A stretch of DNA of 64,000 nucleotides from Volvox africanus (lineage: Eukaryota; Chlorophyta; Chlorophyceae; Chlamydomonadales; Volvocaceae). Both the position numbers and the translations under genes were made by a program. The notes beneath the pieces were generated by a model that saw only the letters and a list, made by a program, of their open reading frames with translations, did no database searches and was not told the DNA's origin. Of the stretch, positions 56,601-64,000 are shown one piece after another. Where the stretch lies: positions 3,169,501-3,233,500 of the forward strand of contig BSDZ01000016.1 in NCBI GenBank assembly GCA_030268105.1. The letters are read 5' to 3'. Position 1 is the first letter of the stretch, and each line of letters starts with the position of its first letter.

Positions 56601-57583
56601 AAACGGATGGCCTCCTTACGCCCGACTAGCTCTGGTTCGATTCGCGCGGCCATTGCGGTCACAGCGAAATTAACCATAGGCACCGCCTCAGTTTTGCCCT
56701 CCTTTGGTGTGACATGTTCGAACGACAGGAAAGGTACCTTAATCGACAGAGTACCCTTGCACATATGCAGGGTTGCGGTCTCCATGTCGATGCGCGCGCG
56801 GTACTGTCGTAATGTCGACGACCCCATTATGTACGGTGCAGTCTCTGCTAAGCCCTGCAGCACGTATGGCCGGGTCACAACACGCAAAGGGCCTAACGAT
56901 AGGCTAAGGGTAATCCTGCCCACGATGGGATGCTTACCCCCGTCAGCAAGGGTAACCTGTGGACAATCAGACGACTCTGGGGACAACCCCAGCGCATTCA
57001 CCTCTGCGACAGAGATGAAGTCGTCGCTGGCACCGGTGTCAACAAGTGCCTTCAGAGTACGGCCATTCAAACCGATCTGAACCACAGGGACACGGTTATC
57101 TACGAGCGAATGCCCAGCAGACAACGTCAGTGCACTTAAGGCGGGTCCGTAACCAACGGCACCCCCATCAGGAGCTTCGTACCAAACGTCAACCGAGTAG
57201 GATAGGTGTGGCCACGAAGCCAGCGTACCCTCCCGATCCACACCATTAAACAAAACGGTGCCCGGCTCGAACCGGTGGACATGCCGCATACCCCTTAACG
57301 ATGCCTCTGCCTTGCGCCGACAGAAAGCGGGGAGTAAAACACATGCGGCCGTGCCTGGATATTGACGCCTACACCTCCTGTATATGGCCAACTGTTCCGA
57401 CATCTCACGCAGAGACGAGGGGATAAACAAAACCACGTGGTTGGACAGATCGATAGACGACAGGGGACGGCGTGGTGTAAACAAATTACACAACGGATCG
57501 AAGCAGAGAAGTCCCGTGCGCCCGTCAAGCGTGATGCGTCGCGCAATGACTCGCTCGATGTGTCCGAGTACACAAGGCAACAA
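53615..57583 (-). CDS. pol: Pol polyprotein of gypsy A-3 (1322 aa), intact
   Basis: Same length and domain order as A-2: protease [17 protein letters not shown], RNase [10 protein letters not shown], integrase HHCC and DDE context, chromodomain. At the positions where A-2 deviates, A-3 keeps the family consensus ([10 protein letters not shown] in [16 protein letters not shown] in integrase). It is therefore the best candidate for a working Pol in the window, and could act for Av-1-like partners. It is reached from gag by the same TAG readthrough arrangement (frame open from 57676). Confidence 0.95.
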   Translation of the reverse strand: MLPCVLGHIERVIARRITLDGRTGLLCFDPLCNLFTPRRPLSSIDLSNHVVLFIPSSLREMSEQLAIYRRCRRQYPGTAACVLLPAFCRRKAEASLRGMRHVHRFEPGTVLFNGVDREGTLASWPHLSYSVDVWYEAPDGGAVGYGPALSALTLSAGHSLVDNRVPVVQIGLNGRTLKALVDTGASDDFISVAEVNALGLSPESSDCPQVTLADGGKHPIVGRITLSLSLGPLRVVTRPYVLQGLAETAPYIMGSSTLRQYRARIDMETATLHMCKGTLSIKVPFLSFEHVTPKEGKTEAVPMVNFAVTAMAARIEPELVGRKEAIRLLRKGAHGLLLRPRVSCCVTTAQISGDPEVEALLSQYEDVFKDIPGLPPMRPVDHTIPLMPGAQPTARPMYRLSPLELDEVKRQVTDLLAKGMIRPSTSPFSAPILFVGKKDGTLRMCIDYRGLNANTVKNRYPLPRVDDLLDKLKGSAYFSSIDLQQGYNQIRIAASDIPKTAFRTPFGHFEYTVLSFGLTNAPATFQAVMDRMFRPFIDRFVVCYLDDILVYSKTREEHLEHLRLVLDVMRREQLFAKRAKCFWAQPQVEYLGHIVSATGVKMDPRKVAVVRDWPAPQNLTELRKFLGLTNYFRKFIEKYSIIAAPLTNLTRKGVFVSLESWTSQCQRAFEELKRIVAEDVTLAFPDYSLPFRVEVVSDASIFGSGAVLLQEGRPIAFTSKKFSGAEIRYTTGEQELLAVLHALKEWRCYLEGRPFTLKTDHKPLTFLQSVPTLNRRQARWMEYLARFNCTWEYISGKLNIADALSRHPSLHAAILAAPVVRPRSEEVPIATDLAERLKVAYNADAWFADPANVENLRKQNGLWLRTEGAATQIVVPNDDALRYDILARFHEDPLAGHPGSKRLIDLVQRSFWWPRLAKDAANFVQTCSLCQRNKALSGKGHGLLQPLPVPDAPWESVSMDFVVALPKTEGGYDAVFVMVDRLTKMVHLAPCTSSCTAEQTARLFFDNVVRLHGVPKNVISDRGGQFTSKFWEALCKLVGMRVNLSTAYHPQTDGQTERTNRTLGDMLRNYAGRTPLVWDTYLTAAEFALNNAVNRSTGKSPFFLNYGFHPALPVWRELEVNVPAAKLFAKSFMSRITDAKSCLDAAQQRTTEYYNKSKQDVTFSEGQLVLLSTKNLRSLADGSRKLLPRWIGPYPVVRMVGNVAVELALPADMTIHPTFHVSLVRPYRGTEPVPEPANAPAAIEPVPETWIAGKQKFYDVERVLDYRARRVGRHRRKRTVHEYLVKWTGYTDEHNSWEPARNFSQDMKPLLEEARKRATQAQ

Positions 57584-57676
57584 TGCCTTAACGGCTGGCC
57601 GTAAGGATGACCACCGACCACGCGTTAGTTCAGAAAACCCAGGTAGAGCCCCCTCCGCAGGAACCCGGGCAAGCCC

Positions 57677-58303
57677 CTATTTCGGCTGAGGTACAAACGG
57701 CGGCATTAGAGGGCAATCCTTCGTAGAATGGCTCTCCGCACACCGTAGACAAACGTTGGCCAATTTCCGACGCTCGAATTCGGAACGATTGCAATTCCAT
57801 TTTGGCATGAATGTGTCGTCCGTACGAGTGCGCTTTGCGTTGGGGTCGGAACGCTGTGCGGCTGCCGACGACGGCGCACCACCACGCTTCCTATTCCTAG
57901 CTGGGTCCGAGCTCGGACCTGCTCCTCCTGTACCACGGACACCCGAGCTAGCGCCCCCGCGCGCCTTGCGTTGCCCGTGACTGCGTCGCGTCGCGGCAGT
58001 AGGCGTGGGGCGTGTCGCACCGAGGTCCTGGTCGAGAGCTACAGCTTCCCCAAGCGGATCCTCAGGGATGTCATCATGCCCTCGAGCTTGAGGTAATGGC
58101 AGAACCCTAGGTCCAGCAGTGTTATCCATATTGGTGTTAACTGCTGAATGCGGCACAATTAAGTGAGCAGGGGTCTGGAAAGTAAGGGACTCTTGAGTGG
58201 CTCGCGTGCCAACAGTCTCAAGCCCTGAAGCTCTAGCAGTCACAGCAAAATCGGGCTGGCTTGCTAAGCTAGTGTGCGGCGTATCGGTGTGTTCCGCTGA
58301 CAT
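57677..58303 (-). CDS. gag: Gag of gypsy A-3, internally deleted (208 aa)
   Basis: Same start (MSAEH) and end (zinc knuckle CLRCAESHSTKDC, TAG) as A-2, but the whole Gag core is missing: the N-terminal part (GHDDIPE) joins directly to DPLGEAVALD. The break at about 58062 lies at a CCT shared by both edges, as expected of a microhomology deletion or template jump. The frame is kept, so a short RNA-binding Gag and Gag-Pol fusion could still be made. Confidence 0.92.
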   Translation of the reverse strand: MSAEHTDTPHTSLASQPDFAVTARASGLETVGTRATQESLTFQTPAHLIVPHSAVNTNMDNTAGPRVLPLPQARGHDDIPEDPLGEAVALDQDLGATRPTPTAATRRSHGQRKARGGASSGVRGTGGAGPSSDPARNRKRGGAPSSAAAQRSDPNAKRTRTDDTFMPKWNCNRSEFERRKLANVCLRCAESHSTKDCPLMPPFVPQPK

Positions 58304-58754
58304 GGAACACGAAGCGATACCCTAGGTTTGCGTAATAGAAGCCGACTTCTATCGCAAAAGCAAGAGTACAAAGCGATTCGGTGAGCCTACCGACGGTACT
58401 CTTGAGAAGATCCAGTAAACTCAGCAAGTACTTGCCCAGCTGAGTTCTGATCTCCGTAGTTTGGGCGATAAGAGTCGCCAACTGTTCCGGGCGAAAGCCG
58501 GTCTCAGTCGCCGCGGCAAGCAAAGCCGGTGTACTGAGATTACCTGCGACTCAGAGCGTACACTTACACAACAAGTGCAGCAATCTAAATAAAAGCAATT
58601 AAACAATTACAAACCGGAAGCGGCGGCGTCCAAAACGGCGCGGCCTAAGTCTTCGGCAAAAGTATCTAGCGGTCCTCGTGGTTCGTCGCTGGAACTCGCC
58701 ATAGAAAGAACCTACTTCCGATTAGACAAAGAGAGACAGTTAGGCAACGAACCT

Positions 58755-58766
58755 GTCTCGATACCA
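58755..58766 (-). other. Primer binding site of gypsy A-3
   Basis: The minus strand reads TGGTATCGAGAC next to the 5' LTR. Confidence 0.75.
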
Positions 58767-58769
58767 AAT

Positions 58770-59593
58770 TGTTGTACCTCTCGTTCGCGTTTGCTCATAA
58801 GTATCTGCACGTCTGGAGACTATCGACACCGATGCGCGAGCACTTGCAAGTACAGCAAGGCAAGCGAGAGCAAACAGAGACAGCGGAAGACTTCAAGACG
58901 AAGAGAGATATAACTTACAGTTTTACGGATCAGAACGATGCAATGGACGAAATCGCCGTCAGCGCCGGAAGCAAGCAATCATCACGCGGCGGTGATTAGC
59001 GAAGTTCAGGCTTAGCTCGGGCTAAGTAGAATAGTGTATAGAAATAGTAATTTAGAACACACGAGTGTTCTCCGGTATCGGATATCTTGTCTAGCTTAGC
59101 CGTCCTCGCATCTGTTATACTCGCAGCATCGCAGTGCCGTACGATTCACATTAGGAGGCCGATCCTAGATGTGACAACCCTACTGCGTATAGGCGATGTC
59201 TACGCATAACAACGTATAAGCCTTTCCGGCATTCGCATGATGCAAGGGTCCGGATAACGATATCCGGTTGCAGGGCATGTATCGCGACGAGTGCGGCGCT
59301 CTCAACGTGTGCTTAAATGAAGTAATATTATATCAGATAATATTACTTATCGTTTCGTAGCACGAGCATAAAGCGCACTTCCATGCTTCGGGCATTCATG
59401 CATGCTAGGCGGATTTGCCATGATGCGATGTCGCGATGGATAATGATGCCATGCTAAATGCATATATAAATGTATACGAATACATTTATATAATGCAGAT
59501 TCATTCATATGTAATGCGTTCATCACAAAAGCACTTCGCCTAGTAGGATCGCATCGACCTACTCGTCGGCGGAAAATGAACCGTAGCACAACA
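58770..59593 (-). repeat. 5' LTR of gypsy A-3
   Basis: 824 bp, followed by the duplication GCAGC. 59594-59737 is the remaining leader of Av-1 with its primer site at 59723-59734. Confidence 0.96.
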
Positions 59594-59737
59594 GCAGCGG
59601 CGTCTAACACAACGCAGTCAAGTCCTTCAGCAATCGTGGGCTACATCGTCGATCATCGACACTCACCACAGCGAGAACTTACTTCCGAATGACGCAGAGA
59701 GAGACAGTCAGGCAACGAACCTGTCTCGATACCAAAT

Positions 59738-60566
59738 TGTTGTGCCTCTCCTTAGGGTTTGCTCATAGGTATCTGCACGTCTGGGGACTTTTGATACCGA
59801 TGCACAAGCACTTGCAAGTACATCAAGGCATTTGAGAGCAAACAGAGACAGCGGAAGACTTCAGAGCAAGGAGAGATATAACTTACAATCATATATCAAC
59901 GAAGCAATGCAGGGACGCGATCGCCGTCAGCGCCGGAAGCAAGCGTTCATCACGCGGCGTTGATTAGCGAAGTTCAGGCTTAGCTCGGGCTAAGATATTA
60001 GAGCAACTAGCAATAGTTGAGTTGAACACACGAGTGTTCCATGAGCATGTTTTGTCCGCTCTACTTAGCCGTCCTCGCATCTGTTATACTCGCGATATCT
60101 CTACGCCGTACAATCCACACTAGGAGGCCAACCCTAAGTGCGGAAAACCCTACTGCGTATCTGCGATATCCACGTATAACAACCGATAAGCCTTTCCGGC
60201 ATTCGCATGATGCAAGGGTCCGAATAGCAATATTCGGTTGCAAGTCATTCATCGCGACTAGTGCGGTGCTCACAAAGCATGCCGCAACAATGTAATATTA
60301 TAGCAAATAATATTACTTAACAGTACATGACATGAGCATGCCGCGCGCCTGTGCTTCTTTGAGCATTGCATATGCTAGGCGTATCAGTGGTGATGCGATG
60401 TGTCGCAATGCATAGCATTAACATGCTAATTATATGTAAATGTATGCAAATACATTTATATGCATGCGAGTTCATTCATGGTCATCATGCATTCATCAAG
60501 TCAGCACTTCGCCTCGTAGCGTCGCATTGACCTACACATCGGCGGGAAATGAACCGTGGCACAACA
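59738..60566 (-). repeat. 5' LTR of Av-1
   Basis: 829 bp, partner of 48586-49414, followed by the duplication CTGTT and the resumption of B-2 gag. Confidence 0.95.
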
Positions 60567-60571
60567 CTGTT

Positions 60572-61604
60572 GCGGGCACCTCTTCCAGGCCACCTGGGCC
60601 TCCTCATACTGGACATGAGGACGAGGTGATCGCTAAAAATAGCGATCGCAGTGCCTAAGCTGAATATCCCTATGGATGTTAAGCTTTCTGATTTAGGACG
60701 AGTTGCTGCGCCTCTAACACGGGCCTTTGTCTGTAATGTTAGGAACTACTTTGCCACAGCCCGTGGGGGTCAACAGGACTCTACGCGCCGTCTTTTCTTG
60801 GCCACTGCCTTTGAAGGCGCGGCAAGATTATGGCACGATCAATGGACTAACGCAAGGGATTCCTATACATCTGAGGAACTGCTAGAAGCACTGCTTGTCC
60901 GTTTTGCACCCCAGGTCCAGTCACGTGACACTGAGGCACGCCTGAAATTAAATGCTGGCAAATATCGCATGCGCCCTGGAGAAACTGTCTCTGCCTATCA
61001 GAGCCGCTTTGAGGCTCTTGTCACGCCCATTGCGGACCTGTCTGATAGTGAGCGTGTGTTTTGGTTTCAGCAGGGCCTCTCATCCGACCTTAGTGGGGAC
61101 TGTGCAACTGACCTGTCGGGTAAAACCTTTAAGTCATATACAGACTTGGTTCAGTTCTCCCTGGGAGCTGAACTTAGGTTACTGGCCCGACGGGAATCTG
61201 ACAAACTGGCCCGTCCCAAAATGAACATGCTGTCGGTACAGGACATGGCCTGCGACGACCCTGACGAGGAGACCCCGGCGCCCCCGACCAAAAAACCGCG
61301 GGCTGCATCCGTTCGTCCAGGCATCACCGGGCACGAGGATCAGCCGCGGCAGGTTAAGGGCGCCGGTAAGTCTAAGAGGGGCGGCGGACAGCAGGGGAGG
61401 CACTTGGCCCCAAAAGGGGGCCACGTGCAGAAGAAGGGGCCCAAGCAGAACCTAGCGGAATATTTAACCACATTCAAATGTACTAGACGGGAGTTCCATT
61501 TTCGTAAACAACATGGGATGTGCCTCCGTTGCGGTTCCGACCAACATAGGGTTGACTCCTGTCCAATGCTGGGGGCGGAGAAAAATAAGGGCAAGGACCA
61601 CTAG
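60572..61604 (+). pseudogene. gag: Remainder of gag of gypsy B-2, with 4-bp frameshift insertion
   Basis: Continues the B-2 gag after Av-1 (AGTSSRPPGPPHTGHEDEV). At 60631-60634 four bases (CGCT) are added relative to B-1, shifting the frame. From 60651 the Gag core, basic region and zinc knuckle (CLRCGSDQHRVDSC) read normally to TAG at 61602-61604. Together with the 10-bp deletion upstream, this copy cannot make full Gag. Confidence 0.9.
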
Positions 61605-61661
61605 GAACTTGCCCAGGTTGGTATAGAGGGATCACCACCTGGGGTCTTTGCTGTGGGCCAG

Positions 61662-64000
61662 ATGGTAGCAAAGTGCCGTGCAGTACGGGCTCTTTTGCCC
61701 TCTGTTTTAAACCAAGTGGAGCAGGTGATAGGGAGACGTTTTTCTTTTGATGCACGAACTGTCCGTGCCGGCTTTGATGGCTTTTGTAATCTGTTTGAGC
61801 CTCAAGGTCGCCCCCTATCCTCCGCTAACTTGGGTGGGCATACTATCTTGTTCACTCCCTCTTCACTCTGCGAGCTACAGAAGCAATTAGCTCTCTTTAG
61901 GGCATGCAAACGTCAACACCCTGATACCTCAGCATGCATCTTGCTGCCTGAGTATGTGTCCCGACGCAACCCTTCTTTTCTGTCGGGAATGCAACGGGTC
62001 TTAAGGTTTAATCCAGGGACGGCTCTTTTCCATAGCCTTGATATGGCAGGTGAGGTTGTTCAACTCCCTGGAAGCCCATACTCTGTTGACGTCTGGTTTG
62101 CTGCTCCTAAATCGGTTCAGGAGGGCTTGCCTGAGACTGAACCCTGTATTTCAGTTCTCTGCTTGCCTAAAGCTGCTGCCCTGATAGGTGCTGGTGTACC
62201 TCTGATCACCGTAAGTACGGCAGGTCGTACGTTCACCGCCCTAGCCGACTCTGGAGCCAGTGATGATTTCATTTCGGCATCAGTGGTTACGCAGCTTGGC
62301 CTGAAACCTAGCCCATGCTCCTGGTCAGAAGTTACCCTTGCTGATGGGGGTAAGCAGGCTATCTTGGGGCAGGTTAATCTTCGTCTATCTGCAGGTCCTT
62401 TAAGGTTAAATGTCCGCCCATACGTGTTGCCTGAGCTAACTGACGCTGCCACGTATATCTTGGGTTCTTCCACGCTAGCACAGTATGGGGCTGTCCTTGA
62501 CTATGAGGCTAAATCTTTGCGCCTTCGCAAGGGGAATCTAGTCTGCAAGGTACCCTTTACTACTGCCGGACAGCCACCAGATCAGATGACACCTGCGCCT
62601 TGCTTTAATTATGCAACCACTGCTATCTGTCAGCACACTGAACCTGAAGTTGTTGGCAGAAAAGCAGCAGTTCGCATGATTCGCAAGGGGGCCCATGCTT
62701 TACTAGTACGGCCCAAGTTGCACCTGAATGCAACTTCTATCCCAGCTGATGCCACTGACCCTGAGCTTGAGGCCCTGTTACAGGAATATGCAGATATATT
62801 CCAGGAGGTCCCTGGTAAGCCTCCAATGCGGCCTGTGGATCACACCATACCTTTGGTGCCTGGTGCAGTACCCGTTTCCCGCCCCATGTATCGGCTAAGC
62901 CCCTTGGAGCTGGACGAGGTCAAACGACAGGTTACTGAGCTGCTGAAAAAAGGTATGATACGGCCAAGCACACCCCCATACTCCGCCCCTATTCTGTTTG
63001 TGGGAAAGAAGGATGGGACTCTGAGAATGTGCATTGACTATAGGGGGTTAAATGCCGCAACAGTTAAGAACCGTTACCCCCTCCCACGTGTCGATGATCT
63101 GCTGGATAAGCTAAAAGATTCTGCATTCTTTAGCTCTATTGACCTCCAGCAGGGGTATAATCAGATTCGTATAGCAGAATCTGACATCCCTAAAACGGCT
63201 TTCCGTACGCCGTTTGGCCATTTTGAATATACCGTCCTTAGTTTCGGACTGACGAACGCCCCTGCAACGTTCCAAGCCGTCATGGACCGCATCTTCAGGC
63301 CATACATCGACAAATTCGTCATCTGTTATCTGGACGATATCCTGGTGTTTTCAAAGACCCGTGAGGAGCACATACAACACCTCCGCCTGGTCTTTGAGGT
63401 TCTGCGGCGTGAGCAGCTGTATGCTAAGCGTTCTAAGTGCCACTGGGCACAACCACAGGTGGAGTATCTGGGGCATATAGTGTCTCAGGGTGGCATACAG
63501 ATGGACCCCCGGAAAACTGCTGTTGTTCGGGATTGGCCAGTGCCCTCCAACCTTCAGGAACTGCGTAAGTTTTTGGGCCTGACCAACTACTTTCGTAAGT
63601 TCATAGAGCGCTACTCAGTCATTGCTGCACCGCTAACAAACCTCACACGTAAGGGAGCCTTCTCTTCACCTGAGGCCTGGACCCCCGCATGCCAAGAAGC
63701 TTTTGATGCTTTGAAGCGTGCTATCTCTGATGATATTATCCTGCACTTCCCTGACTACTCATTGCCGTTCCGTGTAGAGGTCATAACTGATGCATCTATA
63801 CATGGGACGGGGGCAGTTCTGTTGCAGCAGGGACGCCCCATTGCATACACGAGTAAGAAGTTTTCGGGGGCTGAAACCCGTTATACCACTGGGGAACAGG
63901 AATTTCTGGCGGTCCTACATGCCTTGAAGGAATGGCGATGTTACCTTGAGGGCCGGCCTTTTGCCCTCAAGACTGATCACAAACCCCTTACGTTTCTGCA
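61662..64000 (+). CDS. pol: Pol of gypsy B-2, partial (runs off right edge)
   Basis: First ATG at 61662 (MVAKCRAV), in the same frame as gag and open from its TAG. It covers protease (ADSGASDDF), the full reverse transcriptase with YLDDILVFSK and the normal SFGLTNAP motif, and the start of RNase H (TDASIHGTG) before the window ends. One deviation is TPPYSAP where B-1 has TSPYSAP. No stop is seen. Integrase and chromodomain are presumably beyond 64000. Confidence 0.92.
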   Translation, partial: MVAKCRAVRALLPSVLNQVEQVIGRRFSFDARTVRAGFDGFCNLFEPQGRPLSSANLGGHTILFTPSSLCELQKQLALFRACKRQHPDTSACILLPEYVSRRNPSFLSGMQRVLRFNPGTALFHSLDMAGEVVQLPGSPYSVDVWFAAPKSVQEGLPETEPCISVLCLPKAAALIGAGVPLITVSTAGRTFTALADSGASDDFISASVVTQLGLKPSPCSWSEVTLADGGKQAILGQVNLRLSAGPLRLNVRPYVLPELTDAATYILGSSTLAQYGAVLDYEAKSLRLRKGNLVCKVPFTTAGQPPDQMTPAPCFNYATTAICQHTEPEVVGRKAAVRMIRKGAHALLVRPKLHLNATSIPADATDPELEALLQEYADIFQEVPGKPPMRPVDHTIPLVPGAVPVSRPMYRLSPLELDEVKRQVTELLKKGMIRPSTPPYSAPILFVGKKDGTLRMCIDYRGLNAATVKNRYPLPRVDDLLDKLKDSAFFSSIDLQQGYNQIRIAESDIPKTAFRTPFGHFEYTVLSFGLTNAPATFQAVMDRIFRPYIDKFVICYLDDILVFSKTREEHIQHLRLVFEVLRREQLYAKRSKCHWAQPQVEYLGHIVSQGGIQMDPRKTAVVRDWPVPSNLQELRKFLGLTNYFRKFIERYSVIAAPLTNLTRKGAFSSPEAWTPACQEAFDALKRAISDDIILHFPDYSLPFRVEVITDASIHGTGAVLLQQGRPIAYTSKKFSGAETRYTTGEQEFLAVLHALKEWRCYLEGRPFALKTDHKPLTFL

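Larger units (their letters stand above)
52732..59593 (-). mobile_element. Ty3/gypsy chromovirus family A, copy A-3 (6862 bp, gag-deleted)
   Basis: Flanked by the duplication GCAGC (52727-52731, 59594-59598), inserted in the leader of Av-1. The 824-bp LTRs show no difference by eye, making it one of the youngest insertions here. Pol is intact. Gag has lost about 600 bp in frame. The 609-bp length difference from A-2 is almost all this deletion. Confidence 0.97.
48586..60566 (-). mobile_element. Av-1: non-autonomous gypsy element related to family A, carrying nested A-3
   Basis: Flanked by the duplication CTGTT (48581-48585, 60567-60571). The LTRs are 829 bp, differ at only about four sites by eye, and are clearly divergent from family A LTRs. 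After A-3 is removed, the internal region is about 4.3 kb of family A-like sequence full of stops and gaps, with integrase, chromodomain and part of RNase H gone. It keeps a polypurine tract and a primer site (59723-59734). Young LTRs around a dead core imply that it moved with proteins from another element. Confidence 0.9.
35229..64000 (+). mobile_element. Ty3/gypsy family B, copy B-2, split by two nested insertions (continues past window)
   Basis: Plus-strand element closely similar to B-1. Pieces in order: LTR 35229-35651, leader 35652-35861, [CACTA 35862-47646], leader and gag start 47650-48585, [Av-1 48586-60566], gag 60572-61604, pol 61662 to the edge. Removing the inserts and one copy of each duplication (GAG, CTGTT) restores collinearity with B-1. 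It interrupts C-1 pol. Its left flank is TTGAC, the predicted target duplication. The right LTR is outside the window. The gag has a 10-bp deletion and a 4-bp insertion, so the copy is defective. Confidence 0.95.

Overview
The window is nuclear DNA of a eukaryote, most likely a green alga. The grounds are a spliced gene with right-handed beta-helix (Pmp-like) repeats and an SPPP-type proline-rich linker, a second proline-rich stretch, chromodomain Ty3/gypsy elements, L1-type LINEs with (CATA)n tails and a CACTA DNA transposon. The chlorophyte or volvocine assignment is inference from this composition. No bacterial operon, rRNA, tRNA or CRISPR array is seen. Almost the whole window is mobile DNA, inserted in layers.

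Layout. 1-1668 is the 5' end of a gypsy element (family A, copy A-1) inserted in LINE L-1 (1669-4895). L-1 is followed in the same orientation by full-length L-2 (4911-12395, two ORFs), a (TATG)n tract, the 3' end of an unrelated LINE (L-4), and 5'-truncated L-3 (to 14415). All lie on the minus strand and are joined by TATG microsatellite. From about 14.5 to 30.2 kb lies what is probably one minus-strand host gene for a secreted or surface beta-helix protein. Its first exon (30104-30173) encodes a signal peptide. It is broken by full-length gypsy B-1 (15786-22954, TSD CCCCG), and a degenerate solo LTR and LINE debris lie in a central gap. 30.2-32.7 kb holds no confident gene, only minisatellite and proline-rich frames.

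From 32.8 kb to the right edge the insertions form one nest. Truncated gypsy pol C-1 (32775-35228) was hit by gypsy B-2 (from 35229, running off the window). B-2 was hit by a CACTA transposon (35862-47646, TSD GAG), which was itself hit by gypsy A-2 (39447-46917, TSD CATAC). B-2 was hit a second time by the non-autonomous element Av-1 (48586-60566, TSD CTGTT), which received gypsy A-3 (52732-59593, TSD GCAGC). B-2 gag and pol resume at 60572. Every junction inside the window is set by matching target-site duplications.

How the genes work together. Gypsy families A and B have separate gag and pol ORFs in the same frame, split by a single TAG, with a conserved open linker after it, so stop-codon readthrough is the likely route to Gag-Pol. 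Both use the same apparent tRNA primer site and end in a chromodomain. The LINE couples ORF1 and ORF2 by a TAATG stop-start overlap. The family A LTR carries a series of hairpins, and one of them has compensatory changes in the Av LTR.
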